Assembly: GCA_963930775.1 (NCBI GenBank)
Contig: OZ005689.1
Coordinates: 20,589,262 to 20,653,261 of the forward strand
Origin: Cliona cf. orientalis
Lineage: Eukaryota; Porifera; Demospongiae; Clionaida; Clionaidae
DNA length: 64,000 nt
Reading direction: 5' to 3'
The notes below the pieces were generated by a model. That model saw only the letters and a program-made list of their open reading frames with translations, was not told the origin of the DNA and ran no database searches. This document shows, one piece after another, positions 1-10,344 of the stretch (its first letter is position 1; every line of letters starts with the position of its first letter). Position numbers and translations under genes: made by a program.

Positions 1-270
1 ACGTCGACTAAGCAAGGGTACTGCCTACCCCCCTTAGGTGGGATAAGCTACACTCGAGTGCGGGAACTGGTCCTTGAAAAATTGGAGGAGATCGGATTGG
101 ATCAAAAGTCGTTTGGCCTCCACAGCCTTAGATCCGGAGGCGCGTCTGCTGCAGCAAATGCAGGTAAACTTGACCGTTGGTTCAAACGGCATGGCAGGTG
201 GCTGTCAGAGAATGCCAAAGATGGATACGTCGAAGATAGACTCCGCGTAACTAAGAATTTAGGTTTGTAG
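1..270 (+). CDS. Tyrosine recombinase, C-terminal end (5' partial)
   Basis: The frame is open from base 1 to the stop at 270, so the gene begins left of the window. About 89 residues of the catalytic end are visible. The block HSLRSGGAS holds the conserved H-x-x-R, KRHGRW holds the next catalytic histidine, and DGYVED holds the probable nucleophilic tyrosine. This arrangement matches invertebrate XerD/Crypton- or DIRS-type recombinases that cut and rejoin DNA through a 3'-phosphotyrosine. Which element class it belongs to cannot be decided, because no reverse transcriptase or upstream domain is in view. The family assignment rests on motif recognition and the element class is left open. Confidence 0.8.
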   Translation, partial: TSTKQGYCLPPLGGISYTRVRELVLEKLEEIGLDQKSFGLHSLRSGGASAAANAGKLDRWFKRHGRWLSENAKDGYVEDRLRVTKNLGL

Positions 271-341
271 CTCTTGCCATCTAACTACTTTCATTGAGTC
301 TCACTGTTCATTGCCCCACAATTCCCCAATTTATCCCAATT

Positions 342-414
342 GAGAAATGTGACCAATATTGCATGATGCATGATCAAGCATGATGCATGATGCATACACA
401 CCTTTAGTGAGAGG
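342..414 (+). repeat. 73-bp direct repeat, copy 1 (partner at 1082-1154)
   Basis: This copy and the one at 1082-1154 match over their whole length with about seven differences. The core is built of GCATGATGCATGATC-like words and ends in CACCTTTAGTGAGAGG. They lie 740 bp apart in the same orientation just downstream of the recombinase gene. Confidence 0.8.
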
Positions 415-1081
415 TGTATCTGTCATTTGAACAAAGTGAATTAGATGGAAAACAAGCTCTCTAGCGCTAGGGCTCTGCATGCAGAATTGGGGGTGGGGCT
501 CGTGAGGGTGCATGTACATGTTGTGCATTCCAGAGTTGCCAGGTACAAGGTAGGCTGGTGGCTATTTAAAGCGGAAACTGCATGCATGATGGCAGTCCTC
601 TCAAGCAAGAACAGCATCATCTGCTACCTGGAAATTTCAAACTTGCAAAATGGAGAACACAGGTTGTCAAGATTTATATCTGTATTATGGTACCTTAGAC
701 TATAGCGCATTTTCACATGCTCCCTTTTCTATCCTTGCAAGTCCCACCCCCATCCTGTGTTAATGATCTCCCACTTAGGCAAGCTCCAAAGCTCTCTACC
801 AAGTAGACTCCGGACGAAGGTCAACATAGCTAGTCCTGGGATGCTATTTTAAGTTGGTTTTAGAGGGGTTTTTTTCCAAGGACATGCTGGCCACACGCAG
901 TTGGCTCATCCCAGTGTAGTTGTGTTAGTACATAGGGTATACCTGTGCCATAATAATATGTGCCTATGTACTCGTTGATCTTGTACCAGTTCTATCACTT
1001 TCTGTTAGAGCTGTTATGACTGTTTGTGTATTTCGTATGTTGTGTGAGTGACTCTGTTGTACGTTTTCCTCTCTTGCTGTT

Positions 1082-1154
1082 GAGAAAAGTGTCCAATATT
1101 GCATGATGCATAATCGACCATGATGCATGATGCATGCACACCTTTAGTGAGAGG
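1082..1154 (+). repeat. 73-bp direct repeat, copy 2
   Basis: Partner of 342-414. The sequence between the two copies (415-1081) contains no open frame with recognisable motifs. The pair could be short direct repeats of the recombinase element or two hits of a small repeat. Confidence 0.8.
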
Positions 1155-1230
1155 GAAACAGTGACTGTCTAAGATGTGACAGCACAAACCTCCAGGGTAA
1201 CCTTGGATGTATGTACAAGCACAGGAGGGA

Positions 1231-1910
1231 AAACATTCAGTTCTATCAATTCAACCAAGAGAAAGAACCAAAGTATAGAGATCCACGGAGGGATGAAAGC
1301 TAAGACCTTCTAGGTCGTTACTTGGACTTTCACTGTCATTATGAAGATAAAATTGATGACAATAATGTCATCTTAGAGAATGAAAAGTATACTCCATTAA
1401 TGCTACTGAGATAGATGAAGCCATTCAATTCTATCGATTCAACCAAGAGAAAGAACCAAAGTTTACAAGTCCAATATATTCCATGGAGGGATGAAAGCTC
1501 AGACCTAGGTCGATACATGGACTTTCGCTGTCATGAAGATAAAATTGATGACATCTTAGAGAATGAAAAGAAGTATACTCAAAGTGCTATTAAGATAGAA
1601 GCTATTATGATCTGTCTGAATGTTGATCACCCCAGCATTCACGAGACCAGGTAGCTCCAGGTACAGCTGAACAAGCACAAGCTTAAGCAGAAGGAGCTGA
1701 AAAAATTGGAGGCCTTGAACAGGAAGATTTGGATGCCAACGCAGAACTTCCAACATCAGTCAGCTCCGAGATTTGGCTTAGAAACCAACAGGGAGCTGAT
1801 TCCACCAGATAAGTATCGTGAACTGATGAGAAGAGCTATGTCATCTCTTATACACAGAGACACTGCACCTCTCTGGCCTTTTTTTTACGACGCACTTTCG
1901 ACAAATCATG
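1231..1910 (+). pseudogene. Decayed Helitron helicase fragment with internal duplication
   Basis: The translated blocks YIPWRDESSDLGRYMDF and DILENEKKYTQ resemble the stretch of Helitron Rep-helicase proteins of the form PWRnE...y.eky..i...in..k.Y. Farther on, ELIPPDKYRELMR resembles the segment just before the helicase core. The first half is present twice in tandem (about 1231-1415 and about 1423-1605, roughly 190 bp each). The first copy carries extra bases and stops. No Rep HUH motif and no helicase Walker A are visible, so only a middle slice survives. Helitrons are rolling-circle DNA transposons; this one cannot be functional. Assignment is from memory of the family. Confidence 0.55.
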
Positions 1911-2296
1911 CGCGTTTATCCCCGCTTTGATTGTGTCGCGTGCCCCCTGGGTCAGCCTAGCCTGTGGCTATAATATTATATATTATAGGCTCCACCTACT
2001 GCCATTTGGTGTGCCCATATTAATAGTGACTGACCTAGCTACCGATCATGATCTTGATTCCATCTAGTCATTTAAAGTGAGTCTCACCTAGATCTGAAAC
2101 GATTGGACTTACTTTCCGGTTCATTAGCTCAAGCAGTGCTGCCAGACCTGATCATGGCTCAGGATTTATACCGGATCGAATTATGTTTTTCTCTGACACA
2201 AATTTCAGGTCAGATAATTAAATACACAGAGAAAATTAATAATAAAAGTTGATAATAATTATCAAGGAATAGTCACTATTGTAAGTTTCAGCATAG
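1911..2296. other. Intergenic, nothing recognised
   Basis: AT-rich sequence with stops in all frames and no clear repeat structure. It should contain the 3' flank and perhaps the terminal repeat of the MULE that follows, but no matching opposite end was found. Confidence 0.5.
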
Positions 2297-4366
2297 CTAG
2301 CTACCATTTACCAGCATTCTGTAAACCTTTGGCAACATTCTTAATGAATGAATTCTCATTCCTTTTGGCTGTTTTCTAGTAGGCATGAAGTTCTTGCTGG
2401 CAGAAATTAAACCAGATTGTGAAGAAGCACTACATGGTCTACCTGATGGTACTTTGGATTTTCCACGTAAACTTTCCCACCTTCTTCCTGCTGATGTAAC
2501 TTGGACAGTGATCCTTTTTCTGTGTAGATCTTTGTACCTAGTCAAAAATTATCTCTAAGTAGCTGCTAATCTTTTTGCTCAATCTGTAATATTTGCAAAG
2601 CTATCCACTTCTTTAACTCATCTGTATTGATTTCTGAAACATTTGAATCCTGCTCAGAATTTGATGCCACTAGGTGATCAGTATTTGACCTATTCAAGTC
2701 CCATTCTGTTCCTTCAAACATTAGGATATCTGAGCACTGATTGTTATCCTTAGGTTCATTAATATCCTCAATAGCTTGGTGTAGTGAAGAATAAAATGAC
2801 AGTTGCTTAACAGCACTGTTGCCCAAGGCAATCGTTGCAAGCCTTAGTCTAGCCTTTGCTGAGTGTGGCAATGTAGTTAACAGACTCCTTTCCAAAGTAT
2901 AATACGACAGCTGCTTGGTGTACACAAGGTGAACCATCTTGTCCGCCTTCACAAGTGTGTAGGCCAATATTGACATTAATGTCATAGTATTTATGAAATG
3001 TGCAGCTTTTACTTGATACCACCCATTTTTTGAGTCTATAATGCGGTCCTTTAATACCTTTTTGGCATTGAGACCTTGAAATCTTAAAGCTACATACGTT
3101 TCAAATCTGTGATTAGAAATTGCAATTAGCTTTTTCTGATAATACATGTCCATGATATTATAGATGCATATGAACATTTGAAGAAGATTGTATGCCTTTA
3201 CTCGTAAAAATGCTCACAATTTTTATCCCAGCTTCGGCGTAATTGTTTGTATGATTGCCTTGGATTAAAAGTTTATGCCGATAGAAATGTGCGCATGAAT
3301 CCCTTTTTGTCCAAATTGATTTTAGATGTTCAAGAAAATGGGGATACTTCACTGATACTGCATGTTTAAGTAGTTGATCATATGTGACCGTCTACGGGAA
3401 AACCCAGCATATGGGATCCGCGCGCTATTCGCGCAATGCGCGTTTTTAGTAGCTCAGGTCGAAATTTGTCCAAGTCCAGATTTTGTCATATACATGTTGA
3501 ACAACCCTTCTTCTAACTGTTGCCGTCGTCTACGGAGGCCAGTCGATCTATACAAAGGCGAAATAAGCCTTCATCTTGGCCCACCTAGTCGGCCCAGCTG
3601 CCGTACACGGAGCCCGTTGCTATGGGCGGTAGTTAGAATTCTCTACCTAGATACAGCTAGATTCATCGAACTACTGTACATTCGCTCACCTTTTTAGCTT
3701 CTTGGGCATCTAAGAACAATCGGCTGTCATTGTCAACAACGAAATTCAACTCTTGCTCGATCTTTACGAACGGCTCCGCCCAGGTCCATTTAATTGATTT
3801 CCGGGTCACGCGTAGTATGCGGAAACGCAATACGCGTGCATAGCAACGCCTTTGGACCGTAATTTCTCGATTATTGAGGGTGTGGCGCGATCGCAAACAA
3901 AGCGCTGTATCTCCACAACGAAGCGCATGATCGGTCTAGAACTTGAACGCGAGTTAGCTCTATGGTAGAGCTTATCATAGATGCATCAAACTCAACTTTC
4001 ACAAAAAATCCCATATGGCGGGTTTTCCCATAGACGGTCACATATTATAAGGATGTCAAGGACTCTTCTGTAGGTACATTCACAAGTTTCCTAATTTCTT
4101 GAATGAGAGTGACTCTATGATCTTTGTTGATTTTGTTCTTGCCCTCATATAGCCACATCCATTGTCGTAGAAGGTGAAATGTACATAATAATAATACACA
4201 TATGCTTTTGGCCAACACTTAGTGATTGCACCTCTCTCAGCAGAATTGTCATCGATCATAACTACATCTGGACCTGCTTCCGATCCTTTTCCATAGAATG
4301 CACCAGCAGGAAGTATCAATTATAGCATCTGAAGACCACTCTTATGGTTTCTTCTCTCATCCGTAT
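2297..4366 (-). pseudogene. MULE (SWIM-type) transposase, 3' two-thirds
   Basis: Minus-strand remains of a Mutator-like transposase. Reading right to left: GPDVVMIDDNSAERGA carries the second catalytic Asp; the segment ending KSIWTKRD is followed by GNHTNNYAEAGI with the probable catalytic Glu; then MDMYYQKKLIAISNHRFE. A SWIM-like cluster (GGQDGSPCVHQAAVV) is readable about 2900-2960 in a neighbouring frame, showing a frameshift. LPHSAKARLRLATIALG and RITVQVTSAGRRW mark the C-terminal tail. The 5' part of the same gene lies 20.8 kb away at 25196-25690, beyond the piggyBac insertion. A 660-bp MITE interrupts it at 3383-4042. Several frameshifts and stops make it non-functional. It is the oldest layer of this nest. 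Confidence 0.8.
3383..4042 (+). mobile_element. 650-bp TGTGACC MITE, copy 1
   Basis: Begins TGTGACCGTCTACGGGAAAA and ends with its complement CGGTCACA, leaving TA on both sides. It is inserted in the MULE gene, whose coding sequence resumes on either side. Near its right end is GTTAGCTCTATGGTAGAGCT, which looks like a tRNA D-arm/A box. Related copies are at 26217-26874, 28570-29135 and 58676-59328, with divergent relatives near 37850-38450. No protein is encoded; the open frames inside it are fortuitous. Confidence 0.9.
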
Positions 4367-4386
4367 TTAACACTTAGCAGACGATT

Positions 4387-4485
4387 GTCACGGATTCGTG
4401 ACGCGCGCGCTTGCGCGCAGACGATTGTCACGCATGCGTGACACACATATATGTACCACACGGACGATTGTCACGCATGCGTGAC
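4387..4485. repeat. Subterminal palindromes of piggyBac
   Basis: Three 16-bp palindromes: GTCACGGATTCGTGAC at 4387-4402 and GTCACGCATGCGTGAC at 4427-4442 and 4470-4485. The first two follow the word GACGATT. A related GTCACGTTCCGCGTGAC lies at 25132-25148 near the other end. The placement just inside the termini suggests transposase binding sites; that role is inference. Confidence 0.8.
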
Positions 4486-4985
4486 ATCCAAGGTGACCGC
4501 CCCTTTAATGAATTTCGTTACTTAGCCGCGCGAATTTCGACGTGATTCACACCTGCGATCGACGGTTCTCTCATTCACGAAGGCTGCAAAGACCATGGCA
4601 AGGCTATTTGACGCTGCCCAGGTTGCTGACAGTTTGTCAGACTTTGAAACGGAGGCTGAAGGCGAAGACAGTATGTACAATGAGTCAGAGAGTGATACAG
4701 AGCTTTGCAAGTTACTTGTCAGAAGTAACTGGCAATAGGTAGTGTGGTTTGCCTAGTAGTGGTGGCTAATTTGATATTCATGATGCACTAGTGTACACAA
4801 ACATGACCACGTTCACTGTACTGCAACGCATTTTAATTAGTGGTCTAGACATAGCAAGTGCACTGTGCAGGCCAGGTGGTACCCATAGTGCGCATGTGCA
4901 GGTGCAGATTCAAATTTTGTAAAGCGCGAAATTTGATAACAGCTCGAGTATGACTTCTCGTACAGGAAAGCCATAATCCACTGAT

Positions 4986-5911
4986 TTGAGATGGAGGGCA
5001 GTGTGGCTACATGTATTCAAGGAAATGACCTTTGAGGAGGTGGGAGACTTGCTTTTCATGTCCTCCAGAAGTGTAAGGAGATATGTAAATGCCTTCTATA
5101 CATCTGGCAATGTAGATCCAGCCCAACACAGACATGGTCCACTTCCAATTTTGAATCAGTTTGAGCAGCTAACAGTCCTTCAGTCCTTACTTGATGATCC
5201 AAGCATGTTCTTGGATGAACTACAACAGGAACTAGTTAATATTACTGGCAAACCTGTCCACATATCAACTATCTGCAGAACCATTCATCGTCTGGGAATG
5301 ACTAGACAGAAACTAAGACACATTGCACTACAGCAAAGCCTGGATCAGAGGGCCCTTTTCATGCTTGATATTTCTATGTTTGACCCAGAAATGATAGTGT
5401 GGTTAGATGAGACAGGATCAGATCGGAGAGATGGTGTTAGAGCCTATGGATATGGACTTCGTGGGCTTACACCTGTTAAGCATCAATTGAAGGTATGGGG
5501 CAAACGCATTTCTGCGATTGGAGTCATGACCATGGAAGGAATTGAAGATGTGTTTGTTTACGAAGGCTCAGTAAATGGAGATGTATTCGAGTACTTTGTC
5601 AGAACAACTCTCTTACCCCTTCTCATGCCATACGACGGTCAAAACAAACACTCAGTAGTTGTAATGGACAATGCATCCATTCACCATCTAGAAACAGTGC
5701 AGGATATGATTCTAGGAGTGGGTGCTCTCATTCGTTTCTTACCCCCGTATAGCCCCGACCTAAATCCTATTGAGGAAGTATGAGATACCTCAAAGCAAAT
5801 GACATGTTATACCTAGCAACACTATCACCACGCCTCTTTATAGTTGATGCATTTCAAACTGTGACTCGGGAAGACTGGATTAATTACATTAGACATACTG
5901 GGTATTTGTAA
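4986..5911 (+). pseudogene. IS630/Tc1-type DD34E transposase
   Basis: The N-terminal helix-turn-helix region (EVGDLLFMSSRSVRRYV) recognises the transposon ends in this family. The catalytic core shows VWLDETGSDRR (first Asp), VVVMDNASIHH (second Asp) and YSPDLNPIEE (Glu), with 34 residues between the second Asp and the Glu. Right after NPIEEV the frame meets a TGA; a neighbouring frame continues as RYLKANDMLYLATLS to a stop at 5911, so a small deletion or frameshift breaks the tail. The start is uncertain: the listed ATG is internal-looking and a short upstream exon is possible. Cut-and-paste at TA is expected. The core is certain; activity is doubtful. Confidence 0.88.
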
Positions 5912-5971
5912 ATTATTATACACATTCAGTATCACATATGATTGTACAGAACACAATAATTATGCTAATTA

Positions 5972-7084
5972 TTACTCAGTGTCATGCTCCTGCATTTTGT
6001 TAACATAGTACAGTCTCTCTCTTTCAAACTCAGTATCACTAAGAGCTCCAATTTCATGTAGCTTAACTATCTCCTTTATTTGATCGATACACTTGCCCCT
6101 TAACTCAATAGCTCGTGTTCCAGGTGATAGTGTTAGGTTTGAGGGGGGTACAGGGCTCTCACTTGTACTCTGGTTGACAGCAGATTTTGTTTTGTGAGCT
6201 TTTCCAAACATTGGGTACGGTGGAGGATTCTGTGTATCAGTGTACACACCAGACACTAGAACTTCAGCCCACAGTCTATATTGCAGTTCATTGAATTTTG
6301 CACCATGTGTTTGCTTTAACTGAGATTTCATCTCCTCCACTTGTTCTGCTTTGCTATCAGCAGAAACCCTCTTCTTTTTTGTGCTTGCTGCATCATCATC
6401 TGCCTCACTACTAGCCACTCGTTTCTTAGTCGGCTGACTATTCTCCATTTTTTGGACACCAGTACACCAAAAGGTAAGCCGTCCACCATCATTAAGAAGT
6501 GACCACGCTTCCCTTACATCCTGAGCTGAGTTTATCCATAACTTTTTGTTTTGTTTATAGTAGCCAAAATCAAACTGCAAGTCCTTTGATACTTCAGACT
6601 CACTTAAGCGACAAAATATTTCCTCTCTCAACTCATCTGGGGTGTGCATGTCACGTGGAAAATCTCGAAGGGTGTGCATGTTCAAAATTTGCTTTTTATT
6701 CACTGGGTTCAAAACTTTCAAAAAAACTGTTGCTGTCACTGTACCTGAAGGCTCAGTATCCACACCGCTAGAAGTGGAGCTATCATTGTCACACAGGTCG
6801 ATAATGTCAGCTCCTCCCTGTACTTGCGGCGAGCAGCTAGGCCCGTGGTGTGCTTTATTTAGAAAGTGTAGCCTGTCCAATTCCACACGGGAGCCTTTAT
6901 CTTGACCATGTGGCCCTACAGTAGGATTGGTGTACATACCAGGTAGTCCATATCCAGGGGGTCCCGTGCCAAAGACGCTAGTATGGAAATTGTACGAAGA
7001 TACACTCACGGGGATGTTCGGCGATATGGCAGGAGGAAACGGTGCCATTTGACCGTGACAGTGATTTGGAGGTAGCTCTGCCAT
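5972..7084 (-). CDS. Accessory protein of the IS630-type element (370 aa)
   Basis: One uninterrupted frame from ATG at 7084. The N-terminus is Pro/Gly-rich (residues 1-80) and followed by a short acidic stretch IIDLCDNDSS. Residues about 115-210 look like a ubiquitin-fold/PB1-type module (VFLKVLNPVNKKQILNM ... FDFGYYKQNKKLWI ... LTFWCTGV). A basic, lysine-rich linker with possible nuclear localisation (KKRVASSEADD, TKKKRVSA) follows, then a helical segment with LQYRLWAEVLVSGVY and PPPYPMFG. I have seen similar proteins only as unnamed invertebrate transposon-linked ORFs. It lies inside the TIRs and faces the transposase, so it is element-encoded. Role unknown; an adaptor for transposition or host contact is speculation. 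Confidence 0.8.
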   Translation of the reverse strand: MAELPPNHCHGQMAPFPPAISPNIPVSVSSYNFHTSVFGTGPPGYGLPGMYTNPTVGPHGQDKGSRVELDRLHFLNKAHHGPSCSPQVQGGADIIDLCDNDSSTSSGVDTEPSGTVTATVFLKVLNPVNKKQILNMHTLRDFPRDMHTPDELREEIFCRLSESEVSKDLQFDFGYYKQNKKLWINSAQDVREAWSLLNDGGRLTFWCTGVQKMENSQPTKKRVASSEADDDAASTKKKRVSADSKAEQVEEMKSQLKQTHGAKFNELQYRLWAEVLVSGVYTDTQNPPPYPMFGKAHKTKSAVNQSTSESPVPPSNLTLSPGTRAIELRGKCIDQIKEIVKLHEIGALSDTEFERERLYYVNKMQEHDTE

Positions 7085-9899
7085 GATGGATACTGATTAG
7101 AATATCTCAGCACACTCAACTTTCGAAAAACAGGTAGATGAACAGCAGGTCGCTCTGAGCATACACTCAGTCACACAACTTAAAATACCAAGTTAGTACA
7201 GTACTAGCTAAGTACAAACGCGTATTTGCGCGCCTTTTTCATTATTAAGCTTATGTGACACATCCTGTGCAGGTGCAGACCCTATGGCAAGGTGTGGTTT
7301 ACCAGTTTACATAACTACACACTACCTATTTCCTATTCACTCTGACAAGTAACCTGCAAAGTTCTGTAACACCAATAGTAGTGACAATGATGCTAGCCTA
7401 GATGACAGTGATGCTACAGCTAGTGATAGTGACTCCTCTTCAAGTCTTGGAGGACCCTCTGGTGATGATGGGGACAGCTCCAGAGATGATGCTAGCACCA
7501 ATGGCAGGGGCAGGGGCAGGGGCAGAGGCAGAGGCAGAGGCAGAGGCAGAGGACGGGGTAGTGGAAGAGCAGGAGTGAGAAGAGGCAGACGAGGGAGGGC
7601 AGTCACAGGGTCCAGCAGCACCAATCTGTATGTGTGGACAACAGTTGGAGAAGGTACGTACCACCAGAGACCTAATTGTACACATACATGTAGAAGTAAA
7701 ATTGGCACCACCAAGGATAACTTCAAAACTCACATTTACATTGCACACATAAGCACATGCAAGTTACGTATAAATTTTGCTCATTCTACCTGTACATGTA
7801 CTTACATATTCTCCATTTTGCCTATGTATGTACTAAAAATCATTATTTGAGTCTTGTCTTGGGTTCTATTCAGTCTAAAAGTGCATGTCTATACACCTAC
7901 ATTCAAAATGATTAGAGCATAGGTTCACATGTAAGTACATGTATGTACATGCAAAAGTAGAATGAGATAAGAATCACCTAGACTTGCATGCTTGTACATG
8001 TACATGTAGGTACATGTGCATAAATTTGACTAGTCATCAACATACCTGTATAATTCTTTTTATGTAGACAACACTGCACCAGCCGCCCAGCCATTCACAG
8101 AGCAACCAGGGCCCAATGTACCACCATCCTGCCAGACTCCAGAGGACTGCTTCTCCCTCTTTTTTGATGACACCTTGCTCCAGTACCTCGTTGACACCAC
8201 CAACATGTACGCTACAAAGAGGCTCGCTACCATGACCATCTCACGCCGGTCACTATACAGGAACTGGAGGCCTGTGACGGTGGAGGAGATGAAGGGCTTC
8301 ATTGCTGTGGTGCTCAACATGGGGATAGTGCAGCTCACTAACCTCAAGGACTACTGGAGCACAGATGACACCACTAACTTCCCTTTCTTCCGTTCGGTCT
8401 TCTCCAGAGATCGATTCTTTCAGATCTTTGGCATGCTGTATGTGGGAGATCCAGATGGCACCACCAAGCGCAGCAAGATCCAGCCCCTACTTGACCGTCT
8501 CTGTCCAGTGTTTGAGGCCACCTTCACACCCGACAGATCGCAGTCGATGAGAGTGTCATCAACTTCAAAGGTAGAGTCTCCTTTCGCCAGTACCTGAAGG
8601 GAAAACCACACCCCTGGGGAATTAAAGCGTTTGTATTGTCAGATAGCAAGACAGGGTACCTTCAGCGTGTGTGTGTGTACTATGGCAGGGAGACTCAGCT
8701 CATCGACAACGATAACCCTCACACCGTCCGGGTTGTTCAGACGCTGGTTGAGCCGTTCCACAACAAGGGATACGATCTCTATGTGGACCGGTTCTACACG
8801 AGCCCTCTCCTCGCCAGTGAGCTGATGAAGGTTGGCATTACGGTTACAGGCGCAGTGCAATCAAACAGGAGGGGCATGCCGAAGGAGGTGACAGATAAGA
8901 GGAAGAAGGAACCCCGAGGCAATATCCGTGCTGCTCGGTCCGGCAACATTTTGGCTCTCTCCTGGCTGGATAAACGAAAAGTGTTGATGCTTTCAACGAA
9001 GCACAATGCTTCAACAACACAAGTGCGGACAAGGTACACAATTATAAACTCAATCAATGATCATAGGCTTGCTAAACATTACAATACAAAATATCATGTG
9101 TACTTACCTCTCTTCTTTTGTCCAGGCGTGGAGAAATCACAGACAAGCCCACGGTTGTTGCCGACTACAACCAATTCATGTTGGGGGTAGACAAACTGGA
9201 TCAGCTCATGGCTTACTACAGCTTCCTCCACAAGTCGGTGAAGTGGTGGCGCAAGATCTTCTGGCTGTTGGAGGTGATGGTCATCAACTCCTACATAATT
9301 TACAAGGAGTTGGCTAGAAGACGAGGAGAGAGACCAATCACTCACCTGGCTTTTCGGCGAAGGCTGATTGAAAGTCTGTCCGAGTCTATACGCAGTAGTA
9401 CCACCTCTAATGCCAGACCTGGTCCAAGGGCATCCAATAATCTCCAGCACCTCCAACCAGTACGACACTATCCTCAAAAAGGAAGGAAAAGACGTGACTG
9501 TGTAGTCTGCAGTGACAGAGAGAGTGGTCCTAGACATCTCACTCATTATCAGTGTGCTACATGCCCTGATAACCCCGCTCTGTGTCCTAACAGTTGCTTC
9601 CAGACCTACCACACACAGAGGAGTTACTGCTCATAACTCATATCAACGCTCACTCACCCCACCCCTCTAAACACTTTATGACTATCTAGCTAGCTACTTT
9701 ATTTATTTTATTTGTGCTTACCTTTTGTGTCTGTATGCATGCCCCGTCCCAGAGTCACCATCACGAGAGGCTTCTCGCTAATTTACTCCAGCGTTTGGCC
9801 AGTAAAAACTAGTCCACAATAAACGTCCAGCGAGTCAAACTTAAACGAGACGCGTTCAGCTTATCTATAGCTTCACATTAATGTCCAGTATTGCCACAG

Positions 9900-10194
9900 C
9901 TTTTCCCAGAAATTCTCAGAATGCCTTGGATAATCATCTTGGCAACACACTAAGTCCAGAATTTATGCGGAATTCTTGGGATGTGTCTTAGTATCCCAGT
10001 TAGATTGAGCTCCAGATTACTAAGTATCCTGGAATTCTCAGAATGTCCCTATGTTTCCCATTACTACATATAAACATGCCAGGATTCCTCGGCTGTTTCT
10101 TGGTGTCCCATAATATGATACTTGAACCCGGAATCCCTGGGATGTCCCTTGGTGTCCCATATGACAGTGGATTCCTTGAGTCCCGGAATACTAA
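9900..10194 (+). repeat. Left arm of KDZ element, outer degenerate part of 72-bp array
   Basis: About four diverged copies of the 72-bp unit, recognisable from words such as GGGATGTCCCTTGGTGTCCC and CTTGAGTCCCGGAATACT. The array is cut at the TAA of 10192-10194 by the Harbinger element and resumes at 12904. Confidence 0.85.
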
Positions 10195-10344
10195 TACTTT
10201 GTTCACACTTGTCCCAGTTCAACCGTTCCGTTCAGTTCTGTTCCAGAACTGTTCCACAGAACGGTTCTGACATGCGTTCACACTATAGACATATGAACGT
10301 GACTGAGGGGGCGGGGCAGTGGGCGTTACTGTGACTGACTAGCT

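Larger units (their letters stand above)
4698..7366 (+). mobile_element. IS630/Tc1-type transposon with accessory gene
   Basis: TA is duplicated at 4696-4697 and 7367-7368. The left end reads CAGAGCTTTGCAAGTTACTT and the reversed right end CAGAACTTTGCAGGTTACTT, with similarity continuing to ATAGGTAGTGTG about 40 bp inside. It sits within exon 1 of the piggyBac gene, whose frame is restored exactly when it is removed. It holds two genes tail to tail: a DD34E transposase (plus) and a 370-aa protein (minus), with about 60 bp between their stops. Confidence 0.93.
4594..9636 (+). pseudogene. piggyBac transposase gene, three exons, split by an insertion
   Basis: Exon 1 starts MARLFDAAQVADSLSDF and is acidic. 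It is cut at 4695 by the IS630-type element and resumes at 7369 in the same frame once a single TA is kept. It then runs through an Arg-Gly repeat (about 7500-7555) to the donor at 7653. Exon 2 is about 8068-9033 and exon 3 is 9126-9636, with clean GT-AG borders. The DDD motifs are visible: AVDESVINFKGR, YDLYVDRFYTS and YNQFMLGVDKLDQ. The C-terminus is a cysteine-rich zinc-binding domain (CVVCSDRES to SYCS). One frameshift lies at about 8530-8550, just before the first catalytic Asp. The protein would cut and paste at TTAA; with the insertion and frameshift it is probably dead. Confidence 0.9.

Noticed and set aside
3374-3896. ORFs inside the TGTGACC MITE copies, repeated at 26312, 28609 and 58664
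   Set aside because: They recur only because the MITE recurs, with inconsistent ends and no domain.
7337-7748. Minus-strand ORFs rich in Leu/Pro or Ala opposite the piggyBac Arg-Gly repeat
   Set aside because: Shadows of a hexanucleotide repeat in exon 1 of the transposase.
9094-9612. 172-aa minus-strand ORF
   Set aside because: Exactly opposite the third exon of the piggyBac transposase, which has strong family motifs.
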